Shown: piece after piece, positions 6,482 to 13,010 of the stretch
How the letters are laid out: every line of letters starts with the position of its first letter
Numbering within the stretch: position 1 is the first letter of the stretch
Position numbers and translations under genes: made by a program
Assembly: GCA_964553045.1 (NCBI GenBank)
Contig: CAZKJG010000035.1
Coordinates: forward strand, 1-13,010
Reading direction: 5' to 3'
DNA length: 13,010 bases
DNA from: JAWLEP01 sp964553045
GTDB lineage: Bacteria > Fermentibacterota > Fermentibacteria > Fermentibacterales > JCC-6
The notes under the pieces: generated by a model
Seen by the model: only the letters and a program-made list of their open reading frames with translations
What the model was told of the DNA's origin: nothing
Database searches by the model: none

Positions 6482-7234
6482 TCTGAGAGCGGCCTGCAGC
6501 AGAGAAGACAGCAGGAGAAAGATTTCTACGATGACAAGATCAGGTCTATCTCCGACCGATGGGCCGAGCTGACGCTGGAGGTCTTCAAGATCAGTCATGG
6601 CGGCGCATGGTTCCTTGACTCGCTGAAGAGGTATCGGGAGCTTCTTCCGTCCGAGGGCCGTGTGCTGGAGATCGGAGCCGGATATGGATGGGCCGCATGC
6701 ATGTACAAGTACCTCTTCCCCAAGGCGCACCTGACCACCACCGACCTGAGCGAGACCGCCCTGGAGGACCGCGGGCGATGGGAGAGGCTGTTCGGGGTGG
6801 AAGTGGACAGGGCCTATGCGTGCAGCAGCGACGATATTCCCGAGCATGACGGCAGCATGGATATGATCTTCTGCTTCTCCTCCGCCCACCACTTCGTTGA
6901 GCATGCCAGTACGCTGGAGGAGATCCACCGCGTTCTGAAACCGGGAGCCCGCGCCTACTACTTCCACGAGCCCACCTCCCCCCGATACCTCTACAGGCTG
7001 GCCCGCTGGCGGGTGAACCGCAAGCGCCCCACGGCCCCAGAGGACGTTCTCATTCCTTCCAGGTTGAGGAAGCTGGCTCGAAAAATCGGACTGGAGGCCT
7101 CCGTGGTCTTCTGTCCGCATACTCAGAACCGGGGGGAGTGGGAGACGCTCTACTACGGGATCCTGCGCAGACTGAGGATATTGCAGCGGGTCCTGCCATC
7201 CACGGCAGATTTCGTATTCGTCCGTAAGGAATAG
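6479..7234 (+). CDS. Class I SAM-dependent methyltransferase
   Basis: The 251-residue product starts at TTG 6479, selected by the strong ribosome binding site. It has a Rossmann-type methyltransferase core: motif I VLEIGAGYG (62-70) for SAM binding, an acidic ribose-binding position in TTTDLS (86-91), the motif-IV-like SMDMIFCFSSAHHF (126-139) and LKPGARAYYFHEP (153-165). This is the Methyltransf_11 style common in small-molecule, lipid, quinone and cell-surface sugar methylation; the substrate cannot be told. It has no signal peptide, so it is cytoplasmic. The helical N-terminus and basic C-terminal part (RLARWRVNRKR, about 173-183) may bind the substrate. It is isolated between remnants, with no co-transcribed partner visible. 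A 233-residue frame antisense to it is a shadow. Confidence 0.85.
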   Translation: MSESGLQQRRQQEKDFYDDKIRSISDRWAELTLEVFKISHGGAWFLDSLKRYRELLPSEGRVLEIGAGYGWAACMYKYLFPKAHLTTTDLSETALEDRGRWERLFGVEVDRAYACSSDDIPEHDGSMDMIFCFSSAHHFVEHASTLEEIHRVLKPGARAYYFHEPTSPRYLYRLARWRVNRKRPTAPEDVLIPSRLRKLARKIGLEASVVFCPHTQNRGEWETLYYGILRRLRILQRVLPSTADFVFVRKE

Positions 7235-7403
7235 GTTGCCGGCAGACCAGTGACCCGCCGCGGATTCGAATCCAGGTATTTCAGCGGAGGCAGGAGCCGA
7301 TCGCAGCGGCTGCCCTTTCTCTACGGATGTGGTGAATCTGCAATGAATTGTACAATGTCACCCTAATGTAGCGGGGCATGGATGCATAGCCCGTCTGGCG
7401 CCG

Positions 7404-7600
7404 CGGCGGCAGGGGGTCAAGCACACGGGCGACGGCTTCATGCTGGTCTTCGACAGCCAGGCCGCACTGGAATGCGCCCTCTCCATTCAGCGGCGCCTGG
7501 AAGCCTGTGACTGGCGGGAGTTGGACGGGCTTCACGTCAGGATGGGAGTGAAATCGGGAGAGGCCACAGAGGCCGAAGAGGACTTCTTGGAGAGGCATTC
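7404..7600 (+). pseudogene. Fragment of a class III adenylate/guanylate cyclase domain
   Basis: The frame reads GVKHTGDGFMLVFDS, then ALECALSIQRRLEA and VRMGVKSGEATEAEEDFL. This matches the middle of the class III nucleotidyl cyclase homology domain ('VKHTGDGFMAxF ... AxxxAxxIQ ... LxVRxGxHxGE'). The N-terminal strands with the first metal-binding Asp are missing, and after 'EEDFLERHS', where the conserved 'G.xVNxAARL' should follow, the similarity ends. A TPR-type fragment in another frame follows at once. The piece is about 65 residues of a domain normally about 180 long. Most likely one broken gene of the cyclase-ATPase-TPR architecture. Confidence 0.65.
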
Positions 7601-8002
7601 GAACATGTTGGCGAAACCGGAGACACCTATCTCAGGGCAATGCTCACCTCGATCGAAGCGGAGCTGAACTGCTTGGAGGGCAGGGAGGAAGAGGGCAGAC
7701 GGGGTTTTCTCGAATCGCTGGAGTTGTGCAGGCGGGTGGGTGATCCGAAGCGCACGTCCTTCTGCCTTGAAAAGCTGGCCGAGATCGCGGTCGAGGAGTC
7801 TCCCGGCGACGTACTTCCTCTCGCCCGGGAGGCGGTAGATACGGCGTCGAAGGCCCGGCTGGAGAACAGAACCGACCGGGCCAGGGCGGTGCTGGCCAGA
7901 GTGCTGCTGGAACCGGGTCGCCCGGAAGAGGCGCGGGCCTGCCTTGACCGCATGAGTGACCGGGAGATTGGGGCAGAGCTGAGGGAGCGCCTGGATGGAT
8001 AG
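7601..8002 (+). pseudogene. C-terminal helical (TPR-type) fragment of the same broken signalling gene
   Basis: The frame from 7601 reads EHVGETGDTYLRAMLTSIEA, then RRGFLESLELCRRVGDPKRT, LPLAREAVDTASKARLENR and RPEEARACLDRMSDREIG, ending at TAG 8000-8002. These are tetratricopeptide-like helical pairs, the usual C-terminal part of large cyclase/kinase-ATPase-TPR regulators. An ATG at 7640 would allow a 120-residue product, but there is no ribosome binding site and the helical frame clearly extends upstream of it to the junction. It follows the cyclase fragment directly in a different frame, so the ATPase and most TPRs were deleted. Confidence 0.55.
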
Positions 8003-8149
8003 GCACGGTAAGAGAACCCGGGGAGGCTTGCCGCCGCACACCGGGAGCAGGAAGCGGCTCACGCGGCGCCCGAACGCTGACCGACCTGCCGGTGGGGAGC
8101 GGCTCAATACTGCGCCGGGCGACTGTAGAGCCGGCGGTCCTCTTCCGAG

Positions 8150-10168
8150 CTACCTCAGGACCAGCATGGGTACCGATGCGGTGCCGGCAGGGGTAGCAAA
8201 GACCGCCCGGTAGCAGCCGGACGGCAGGCCCGATACATCGAGCTCCAGCGAGCCTTCGCCGGCGGCCAGCTCCCCTTCAAAGGCCTCTTCGGCGATTCTG
8301 CCAGCCATGTCGTAGACCAGTAATCTGGCTCTGGAGGTCCGCGGCAGACTGTAACCCAGGAGGCAGCTCTTCGAAACAGGATTCGGTGAGGGGCCTCCCA
8401 GAATGGGACCTTCCTGTCCCTCCTGGCTTCGCCCGTCGCCGGACACACCGGTCTGGCCGGCCACGAAACGGAGGGCCGGATCGCCGAGGTAGTTGTTCTC
8501 CTGCAGTATCCACCGCTGCCAGGTGATGCTAACCTCTGCCCAGAACTGGTCCTTCGAAAGGGCGTGGGCGACTCCCAGCTCGTACTGCTGCTGGGCGAAG
8601 AGGACATCTGCGAAGTAGAGCTCCAGCCACTCGCTGGGCCCGAAGGCCGGCGGCGTTCCAATTCCCCAATGGGAGTTGAACATCACGGCTATTGCCCCGC
8701 CTTCGGGCCAGAACATCAGCCTCTCGGCGATGCAGGCGATGTTCTCCAGGTGCCCGGGATGGCAGGCCATTGAGTGGAAGACAACGGGCATGTCCTGGTT
8801 GGTGAGGTCGCTGTAGTTGGAGTTGGTGACGATTCCGGTTGACGGCGGGTAGTACCAGTAGATCCCGCCGGCGTTTCCGTGTCCGTTGACGGTGCTGTAT
8901 GAGACGCCCTGGTTGTAGAGCTCTATCTGGTTGTCGGGATGCGACTCGTAGTCCTCGTAGAGCTTGTGGACAGTCCACGCGTCGGGAAGTCTGGTGTCGA
9001 CGGAGTCGCACACAAAGGAGCCCCAGTAACCGGGCGGGTCATCGACCCATAGGCCGGCTCCGGCCAGCAGGGCGGTGGTGGACCAGGGCCCCGCCGGGGA
9101 CGCGGTCTCGTAGGCCACCGCCTTCTCGACCATCGTCTGCAGCCTGGATGGCACATCGGTGCTGAACCTGCCCGTGTAGATGTCACTGTAGTAGTCCACG
9201 CCGTCGGCGAGCTCGCCGAACTGACTGTCGCCGTCCAGGTCCCAGTCACCGTCGAGGTCGCTGTAGTAGAGGTCGGCGGTAGCGTTCATGGTGTTCCCGC
9301 TGAGCGTAAGGCCCGACAGGCGGGTGGTCTCGCCGTAGTCGCCCACTATCAGGGCGTAGACAAGGCCGTCATTCTCGTAGGAGTCCTTGAGGTGGTTCCT
9401 GATCTGCTCCTGTGTGTCCCGGCCCTCGCAGTTGGCGTATATCCACTGGGTGGAGACGAAAGAAGCGCCGTGGGTGGACTCCCGCAGGTCGATCAGCGGC
9501 TGCAGGGTCTCCTGATGGGTCTCGTCCGCTATCACCACCCATGGTGTTCCCCGGGCGCCGTTTCCGGTCGGGGCGTACTCCGTGAGCATGCCCGGGTTTG
9601 CAACCATGTTCTCAAGCCCTCGCGCCGCGGTCTGTATCTGCAGCTCCGACAGCTCCAGCACGGGTGCGTCGGGGTCGGCGGCTATCACTGGAGTCAGCCT
9701 GGCCTCAGTGACCAGGCGGAGCCTGCCGGTCTCCTGGTTCCAGGATACCGGACTGAAACAGAAAGACCCGATTCTGAACCCCGTCTTGCTGCCAGTTTCT
9801 ATCCTGCTGACCAAACCATCTGGAAAGGTCCCGCTCCCATAGGCGTCGGACCTGTAGGCTACAGTGGGAATGGGCTGGCTCAGCGGATGGGCCACGATGG
9901 GGGCTATGTCGTGCACCCCGGGCAGCTCCAACGAGGAAAGAATCTCCACCTCCACGTCCACAAGCTCCGTGCTCTGTGGGAGGGCCAGGGAGTAGGTAAC
10001 CCCGGGCAGATGGGGGTCGCCGGGCTCGAAGGCCGGTGCCCCGCCGGGGATCATGATCGCCTCTCCATCCATGAAGGGCACGATTTCGACCTGGGACGGA
10101 TCAGCGGAGAATGAAAGCGGGCTGGCGTGCAAGGCCAGCGCCATCAGTAGAAGAGCGGATATCTGCAT
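8150..10168 (-). CDS. Secreted C25 (gingipain-like) cysteine protease with C-terminal sorting domain
   Basis: The product is 672 residues from the ATG at 10168, preferred over TTG 10174 because AAGGA sits 8 bases upstream. An N-terminal signal peptide (MQISALLLMALALHASPLSF) is followed by a C25 propeptide-like region to about residue 200. The peptidase domain includes ATADLYYSDLDGDWDLDGD (Asp-rich, probably calcium-binding), YYSDIYTGRFS, the catalytic His in STVNGHGNAGG (His430) and the catalytic Cys in VFHSMACHPGHLEN (Cys469), then NYLGDPALRF, a hallmark near the end of the domain. Both catalytic residues are present. The last 75 or so residues (RARLLVYDMAGRIAEE ... LPSGCYRAVF ... MLVLR) form a T9SS/FlgD-like domain. 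It probably acts on the surface or outside the cell. It lies 186 bases after the glycosidase gene on the same strand. Confidence 0.9.
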   Translation of the reverse strand: MQISALLLMALALHASPLSFSADPSQVEIVPFMDGEAIMIPGGAPAFEPGDPHLPGVTYSLALPQSTELVDVEVEILSSLELPGVHDIAPIVAHPLSQPIPTVAYRSDAYGSGTFPDGLVSRIETGSKTGFRIGSFCFSPVSWNQETGRLRLVTEARLTPVIAADPDAPVLELSELQIQTAARGLENMVANPGMLTEYAPTGNGARGTPWVVIADETHQETLQPLIDLRESTHGASFVSTQWIYANCEGRDTQEQIRNHLKDSYENDGLVYALIVGDYGETTRLSGLTLSGNTMNATADLYYSDLDGDWDLDGDSQFGELADGVDYYSDIYTGRFSTDVPSRLQTMVEKAVAYETASPAGPWSTTALLAGAGLWVDDPPGYWGSFVCDSVDTRLPDAWTVHKLYEDYESHPDNQIELYNQGVSYSTVNGHGNAGGIYWYYPPSTGIVTNSNYSDLTNQDMPVVFHSMACHPGHLENIACIAERLMFWPEGGAIAVMFNSHWGIGTPPAFGPSEWLELYFADVLFAQQQYELGVAHALSKDQFWAEVSITWQRWILQENNYLGDPALRFVAGQTGVSGDGRSQEGQEGPILGGPSPNPVSKSCLLGYSLPRTSRARLLVYDMAGRIAEEAFEGELAAGEGSLELDVSGLPSGCYRAVFATPAGTASVPMLVLR

Positions 10169-10204
10169 TGCCAAGATCCTTGCGTTGGGGGAAAGCGGGG
10201 TTGA

Positions 10205-10210
10205 ATTCTA
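10205..10210 (-). promoter_or_regulatory. Candidate -10 box for the C25 protease gene
   Basis: On the minus strand TAGAAT (5 of 6 to TATAAT) lies 37 bases upstream of the ATG at 10168, in the 186-base gap after the glycosidase gene. No good -35 is visible. The gap suggests that the protease could be transcribed separately from the two upstream genes. Confidence 0.3.
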
Positions 10211-10354
10211 CCTCTACACTACGCCAAACTCCGCATTACGAAAAGCTATCCCGCACCGCACCGGGGGCTGGCCGCTGTACGGGATGAGCTTAGACTGTTA
10301 CCCGCAGCTGGTGGAGGCCGAGGAGCCCCTGTAGCGGAACACGGAGCGAGACTC

Positions 10355-12154
10355 TTAGCGGATGACCAGCTTTCGGCAGACAGAGGGCGTATCGTCCGCA
10401 GCTGCCTGCAGCATGTACGTTCCCGCGGGCAGGCGGGAGCCGTCCCACTGCATGTTGTGGGTTCCGGTGGCCAGCCTGCCGCTGAAAACCACTTCCCGCA
10501 GCCGTCCGGCGCAGTCGAACAGGCTCAGCGTGACCTCCGCATCTACGGGAAGCTCCAGCTCTATACCCAGCCGGCGCTCCGTCGGCACCGGGTGAATCCG
10601 CATTCCGATTTCCTCAGGCTCCCCGCCGGAAGCGCCGGAGCCCTCGGGATGGACCAGAAGGCAGGTTACGGAGGCCGCGGGGAAGGTGTATGTGAACTCC
10701 GTGGCGGAGCCCCACACTCCGCCCTGGTACTCTATTCCCGTGGTGCCGTTGTGGGGGGCCTGCATCGGCGCGTTGTTGGTTATGTCCCAAGCCGCGGCGT
10801 AACCGGACGAGACGTATCCGTGGAGATGGATCTGGGCTTCGAATTCCTGGTCGAGGACCTTGTTCACCCCGATGAGGCAGAGCTTGCCGTCCTCCCTCAG
10901 CGAGGCGTGTACCTCCAGGCCGTAGCCCATTCCGGAGGCGTCGCTCTCAGCGAGTACGGCGGTGCCGGTCATCTTCTCCGAGAGCAGCTTCATCACCCAG
11001 GCCGTGGCCCGCAGAGAGAGGGTGTCGCCCCGTACCATGCCGAAGCTGTTGTTCGGATCGTCCGGTGCACCCTCGAAGATGGAGTAGACGCCTCCGGCGG
11101 GGCATCCGGCTCTTGCCAGGTGGCCCAGGCAGTCGGCCACGAAGAGGCCGTCCAGGTAGTTCCACCAGACGGGATCCGAGTAAGCCACCAACGCGTTGTA
11201 CTCCATTATCCAAAGGGGAATGGGAGTACCGCCGTTGTAGGATGCGATGGAGTCGCACATCGACTGATACCAGGGCTCCAGCGCCATGTCCCCCACGTCG
11301 GTCGACCGCAGCCAGTTGATGTAGTCGGACGTGTCCGGCGGCGTCTGCTCCCAGGTGCCGCAGGGGTAGTAGTGGATGTCGATCCAGTCGGTTTCCTGTC
11401 CGCACTCCTGAATGGTCTGCTCCAGCCACTCCAGGTCTCCGGCCAGGGAGATGGTGGCAATCTGAAGTGGAAGGGGGGAGGAGGCACGCATGGTGTCGAC
11501 GTAGACCGATGCCAGTTGGGCGAAGTCGGAAGCGGAGGCAAAGGAGGAGTCGCTCCAGTGCCAGTCCTCGAACGGAATGCCGAAGTGCCTGTAGATGGTA
11601 AATGTGTACTCCCCGGCGGAGAGCTGCATACCGGAGATGTCCGGCTCGTTGCCGATGGCCCAGTACTCCACGTCGTAGGGCTCGGGATGCCCTCTTGCAG
11701 CCCGTATCTGACCCATGGCGGTGGTGGTGTCGCCGTTGCAGTACTGCACCAGGCGGGCGGCCTTGCCCGGGTCGTTGATGTGGAAGTTGACCGTGAGAAT
11801 GGGCTCGATGCCCAGCTCCTCGCAGATCTGGAGGAAGTCGTCCATGCTGGTCTGGACGTTCTGGGAGATGATCAGCGTGTCCACGAAGTCGATGTAGCGG
11901 ACCCCGTCGTAGCCGTTGCCCTCCCAGTCGTAGTACTCGCCCCAGATGCCGCCCACGCGCAGCATGGGAACTCCGGTCTGGGAGATGAGCGCAGGGAGCT
12001 CATCCTCCGGGACGAACTCCTCGTCGATCTCGTCGCCGGAACCGTACAGCAAAGGACTTATATCCGCCAGTTGCGTGCCGCACCATACGTCGATCTCGGC
12101 GGACGAAGAGCTGAGCCCGGTCAGCACTACCTGCAACAGTATCGCGCACCACAC
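10355..12154 (-). CDS. Secreted clan GH-A glycosidase (GH51/GH39-like) with C-terminal sorting domain
   Basis: The product is 599 residues from GTG 12154, supported by GGGGAGG six bases upstream and by a short hydrophobic leader (MWCAILLQVVLTGL), unusual in having no basic N-terminal residue. Residues about 20-420 form a (beta/alpha)8 barrel: GVPMLRVGGIWGEYYDW (61-77), LGIEPILTVNFH (114-125), the acid/base Glu170 in YWAIGNEPD (164-172), WIDIHYYP (257-264) and the probable nucleophile Glu318 in PLWIMEYN (313-320). NEP plus a downstream strand-7 Glu is the clan GH-A pattern, and the layout recalls alpha-L-arabinofuranosidases of GH51 and relatives. A beta-sandwich (about 420-510) ends in CLLVHPEG, and residues about 520-599 (LSLFDCAGRLREVVF, RLPAGTYMLQA) are the T9SS/FlgD-like domain. 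The substrate is probably a plant- or microbe-derived polysaccharide; this is inferred. Confidence 0.85.
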   Translation of the reverse strand: MWCAILLQVVLTGLSSSSAEIDVWCGTQLADISPLLYGSGDEIDEEFVPEDELPALISQTGVPMLRVGGIWGEYYDWEGNGYDGVRYIDFVDTLIISQNVQTSMDDFLQICEELGIEPILTVNFHINDPGKAARLVQYCNGDTTTAMGQIRAARGHPEPYDVEYWAIGNEPDISGMQLSAGEYTFTIYRHFGIPFEDWHWSDSSFASASDFAQLASVYVDTMRASSPLPLQIATISLAGDLEWLEQTIQECGQETDWIDIHYYPCGTWEQTPPDTSDYINWLRSTDVGDMALEPWYQSMCDSIASYNGGTPIPLWIMEYNALVAYSDPVWWNYLDGLFVADCLGHLARAGCPAGGVYSIFEGAPDDPNNSFGMVRGDTLSLRATAWVMKLLSEKMTGTAVLAESDASGMGYGLEVHASLREDGKLCLIGVNKVLDQEFEAQIHLHGYVSSGYAAAWDITNNAPMQAPHNGTTGIEYQGGVWGSATEFTYTFPAASVTCLLVHPEGSGASGGEPEEIGMRIHPVPTERRLGIELELPVDAEVTLSLFDCAGRLREVVFSGRLATGTHNMQWDGSRLPAGTYMLQAAADDTPSVCRKLVIR

Positions 12155-12160
12155 GCCAGG

Positions 12161-12167
12161 CCTCCCC
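12161..12167 (-). promoter_or_regulatory. Ribosome binding site deciding the GTG start of the glycosidase
   Basis: GGGGAGG on the minus strand, six bases before GTG 12154, lies inside the 20-base gap after the upstream TAG (12175-12177). It supports translational coupling and the GTG start. Confidence 0.65.
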
Positions 12168-12174
12168 GGTTTTG

Positions 12175-12990
12175 CTATTCCAAGACGGCGGCCCTGGCCG
12201 TCTCCAGCTGAGAGATTCCGAAGGCGTAGTCATCGGCGCGGTCCGGGTACTCCTCGATTCCCTCCCGGAAGGCCGCTATTGCCAGATCGTACTGCTCGCT
12301 TCCCCGGCCGCACCCCTCAAGGGCGATGCCCAGATAGCCATGGGCCAGTATCAGGTCATATCCCGCCTGCGGGGCCAGACCCAGAGGAAGCCCGGAATCG
12401 ACCGTGTGCTGCTGGGCATGGTTGAGGGCCTGGTTGAGAGTGTAGAAAGCCTGCTCGTTGCGGTCCAGCGACAGCTGGTGCATTCCGGCGGCCCAGTAGG
12501 CCAGGAAGAGCGGGTAGTGGCCCTTCTGCAGCTCCAGCCGCCATTCCACGCACTGAAGCGCAGCCGACAGGCCCCGCTCTAAGTGCGTGGGCTCACGGGA
12601 GAGCGTGTCGCCCGGCCAGCACTCTGCGAGGTCTGCCGCCAGGTTGTAGGACATCACGTTGGCCCGGTCCACCAGGGCCTTGATCTCCTCCGTATCCGTG
12701 GCCTCCCTGGCCTGACGCATGGCTTCCTCGATGCCGGCATCCGCCAGAACCAGGTAGTCGTCCAGGTCCTTTCCGGTCCATGGTCCGAATACCCAGAGCT
12801 CGCGGGCGAGATCGAATCTCTCCAGACGCTCGCTGCCGTCGAGTTCCATGATCAGACGGACCGCCTCCTCCGGGCGCCCCTCTTCGATTACCGCCCCCAG
12901 CGCCTCCGCCGCATGGCTCGAAGCGGCGCCTTCGTCCCCCGAGGACACAGTCGCAGCCGCAATCATCGCAAGGTACATCAGAACTTTCAT
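12175..12990 (-). CDS. Exported helical-repeat (TPR-like) protein
   Basis: The product is 271 residues from the ATG at 12990, preferred over GTG 12996 because GGAG at 12998-13001 is well spaced only for the ATG. The N-terminus MKVLMYLAMIAAATVSSGDE is a signal peptide without a lipobox Cys, so a soluble periplasmic or exported protein is likely. The remainder is Ala/Leu/Glu-rich and helical: AAEALGAVIEEGRPEEAVRL, AFYTLNQALNHAQQH and DLAIAAFREGIEEYPDRADD, the last resembling a TPR helix pair ('A...AYREGIEEYP'). No enzymatic motif is visible. It is 20 bases upstream of the glycosidase gene and probably in one operon with it, so it may act as a partner or scaffold for the exported enzyme; that role is inferred. 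The promoter would lie beyond the right edge. Confidence 0.75.
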   Translation of the reverse strand: MKVLMYLAMIAAATVSSGDEGAASSHAAEALGAVIEEGRPEEAVRLIMELDGSERLERFDLARELWVFGPWTGKDLDDYLVLADAGIEEAMRQAREATDTEEIKALVDRANVMSYNLAADLAECWPGDTLSREPTHLERGLSAALQCVEWRLELQKGHYPLFLAYWAAGMHQLSLDRNEQAFYTLNQALNHAQQHTVDSGLPLGLAPQAGYDLILAHGYLGIALEGCGRGSEQYDLAIAAFREGIEEYPDRADDYAFGISQLETARAAVLE

Positions 12991-13010
12991 GCTCACGCTC
13001 CATTTCCCGA

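Noticed and set aside
6419..7120. 233-codon open frame on the minus strand
   Set aside because: Antisense to the methyltransferase core; shadow frame.
7262..7273. Perfect palindrome GGATTCGAATCC resembling a tRNA T-arm
   Set aside because: The T-stem closing pair does not form, and no acceptor stem, anticodon arm or CCA context can be folded around it; not a tRNA or a clear attachment site.
9392..10114. 240-codon open frame on the plus strand
   Set aside because: Antisense to the propeptide and early catalytic region of the C25 protease; no ribosome binding site or motif.
10457..12211. 584-codon open frame on the plus strand
   Set aside because: It is antisense to the clan GH-A glycosidase, whose catalytic motifs are unmistakable. 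The antisense product is Gly/Val/Arg-rich without domain motifs, typical of a shadow frame in GC-rich coding DNA.

Overview
The window looks like chromosomal DNA from a GC-rich, Gram-negative, uncultivated-type bacterium of the FCB (Fibrobacterota-Chlorobiota-Bacteroidota) neighbourhood; a Fermentibacterota-like lineage is my guess. The reasons are that three large exported proteins all end in a type-A-like (T9SS/FlgD-like) C-terminal domain with a 'YDxAGRL ... SGxYxxxL ... VLLR' pattern, and that one of them is a gingipain-like C25 protease. No rRNA, tRNA or CRISPR array was found, so the taxonomy rests only on protein style.

Layout. (1) Positions 1-1136 are a wreck of mobile DNA: the C-terminus and right end of one IS21-type element, an AT-richer truncated gene, an orphan C-terminal sorting tail, and a frameshifted second istB of a different lineage. 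(2) Positions 1137-4513 hold a candidate promoter and a 1025-residue secreted glycoside-hydrolase-like protein. (3) Positions 4514-6478 are mostly decayed sequence: another orphan tail, a doubtful 55-residue ORF, one single-pass membrane protein (minus strand), a fragment of an IS91-type transposase running directly into a third orphan tail, and a candidate promoter. (4) Positions 6479-7234 hold a SAM-dependent methyltransferase with a TTG start. (5) Positions 7404-8002 are a broken cyclase-plus-TPR signalling gene that has lost its middle. (6) Positions 8150-12990 are three minus-strand genes read right to left: a signal-peptide helical-repeat (TPR-like) protein, a clan GH-A glycosidase 20 bases downstream, and, after a 186-base gap with a candidate -10 box, a C25 protease.

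How they fit together: the intact genes mostly encode exported degradative enzymes (two glycosidase-type, one protease), two of them next to a small periplasmic or surface helical-repeat protein. The sorting-type tails on the hydrolases suggest that they share an outer-membrane secretion or anchoring route. Between these genes lies a graveyard: at least two IS21 lineages, one IS91-type fragment, three orphan tails of the same secretion class and a collapsed signalling gene. I see no clear new defence or biosynthetic system. The most noteworthy signals are the repeated stranding of sorting tails at rearrangement junctions, the tetranucleotide tract at which istB is frameshifted, and the poorly classified 1025-residue hydrolase-like protein.
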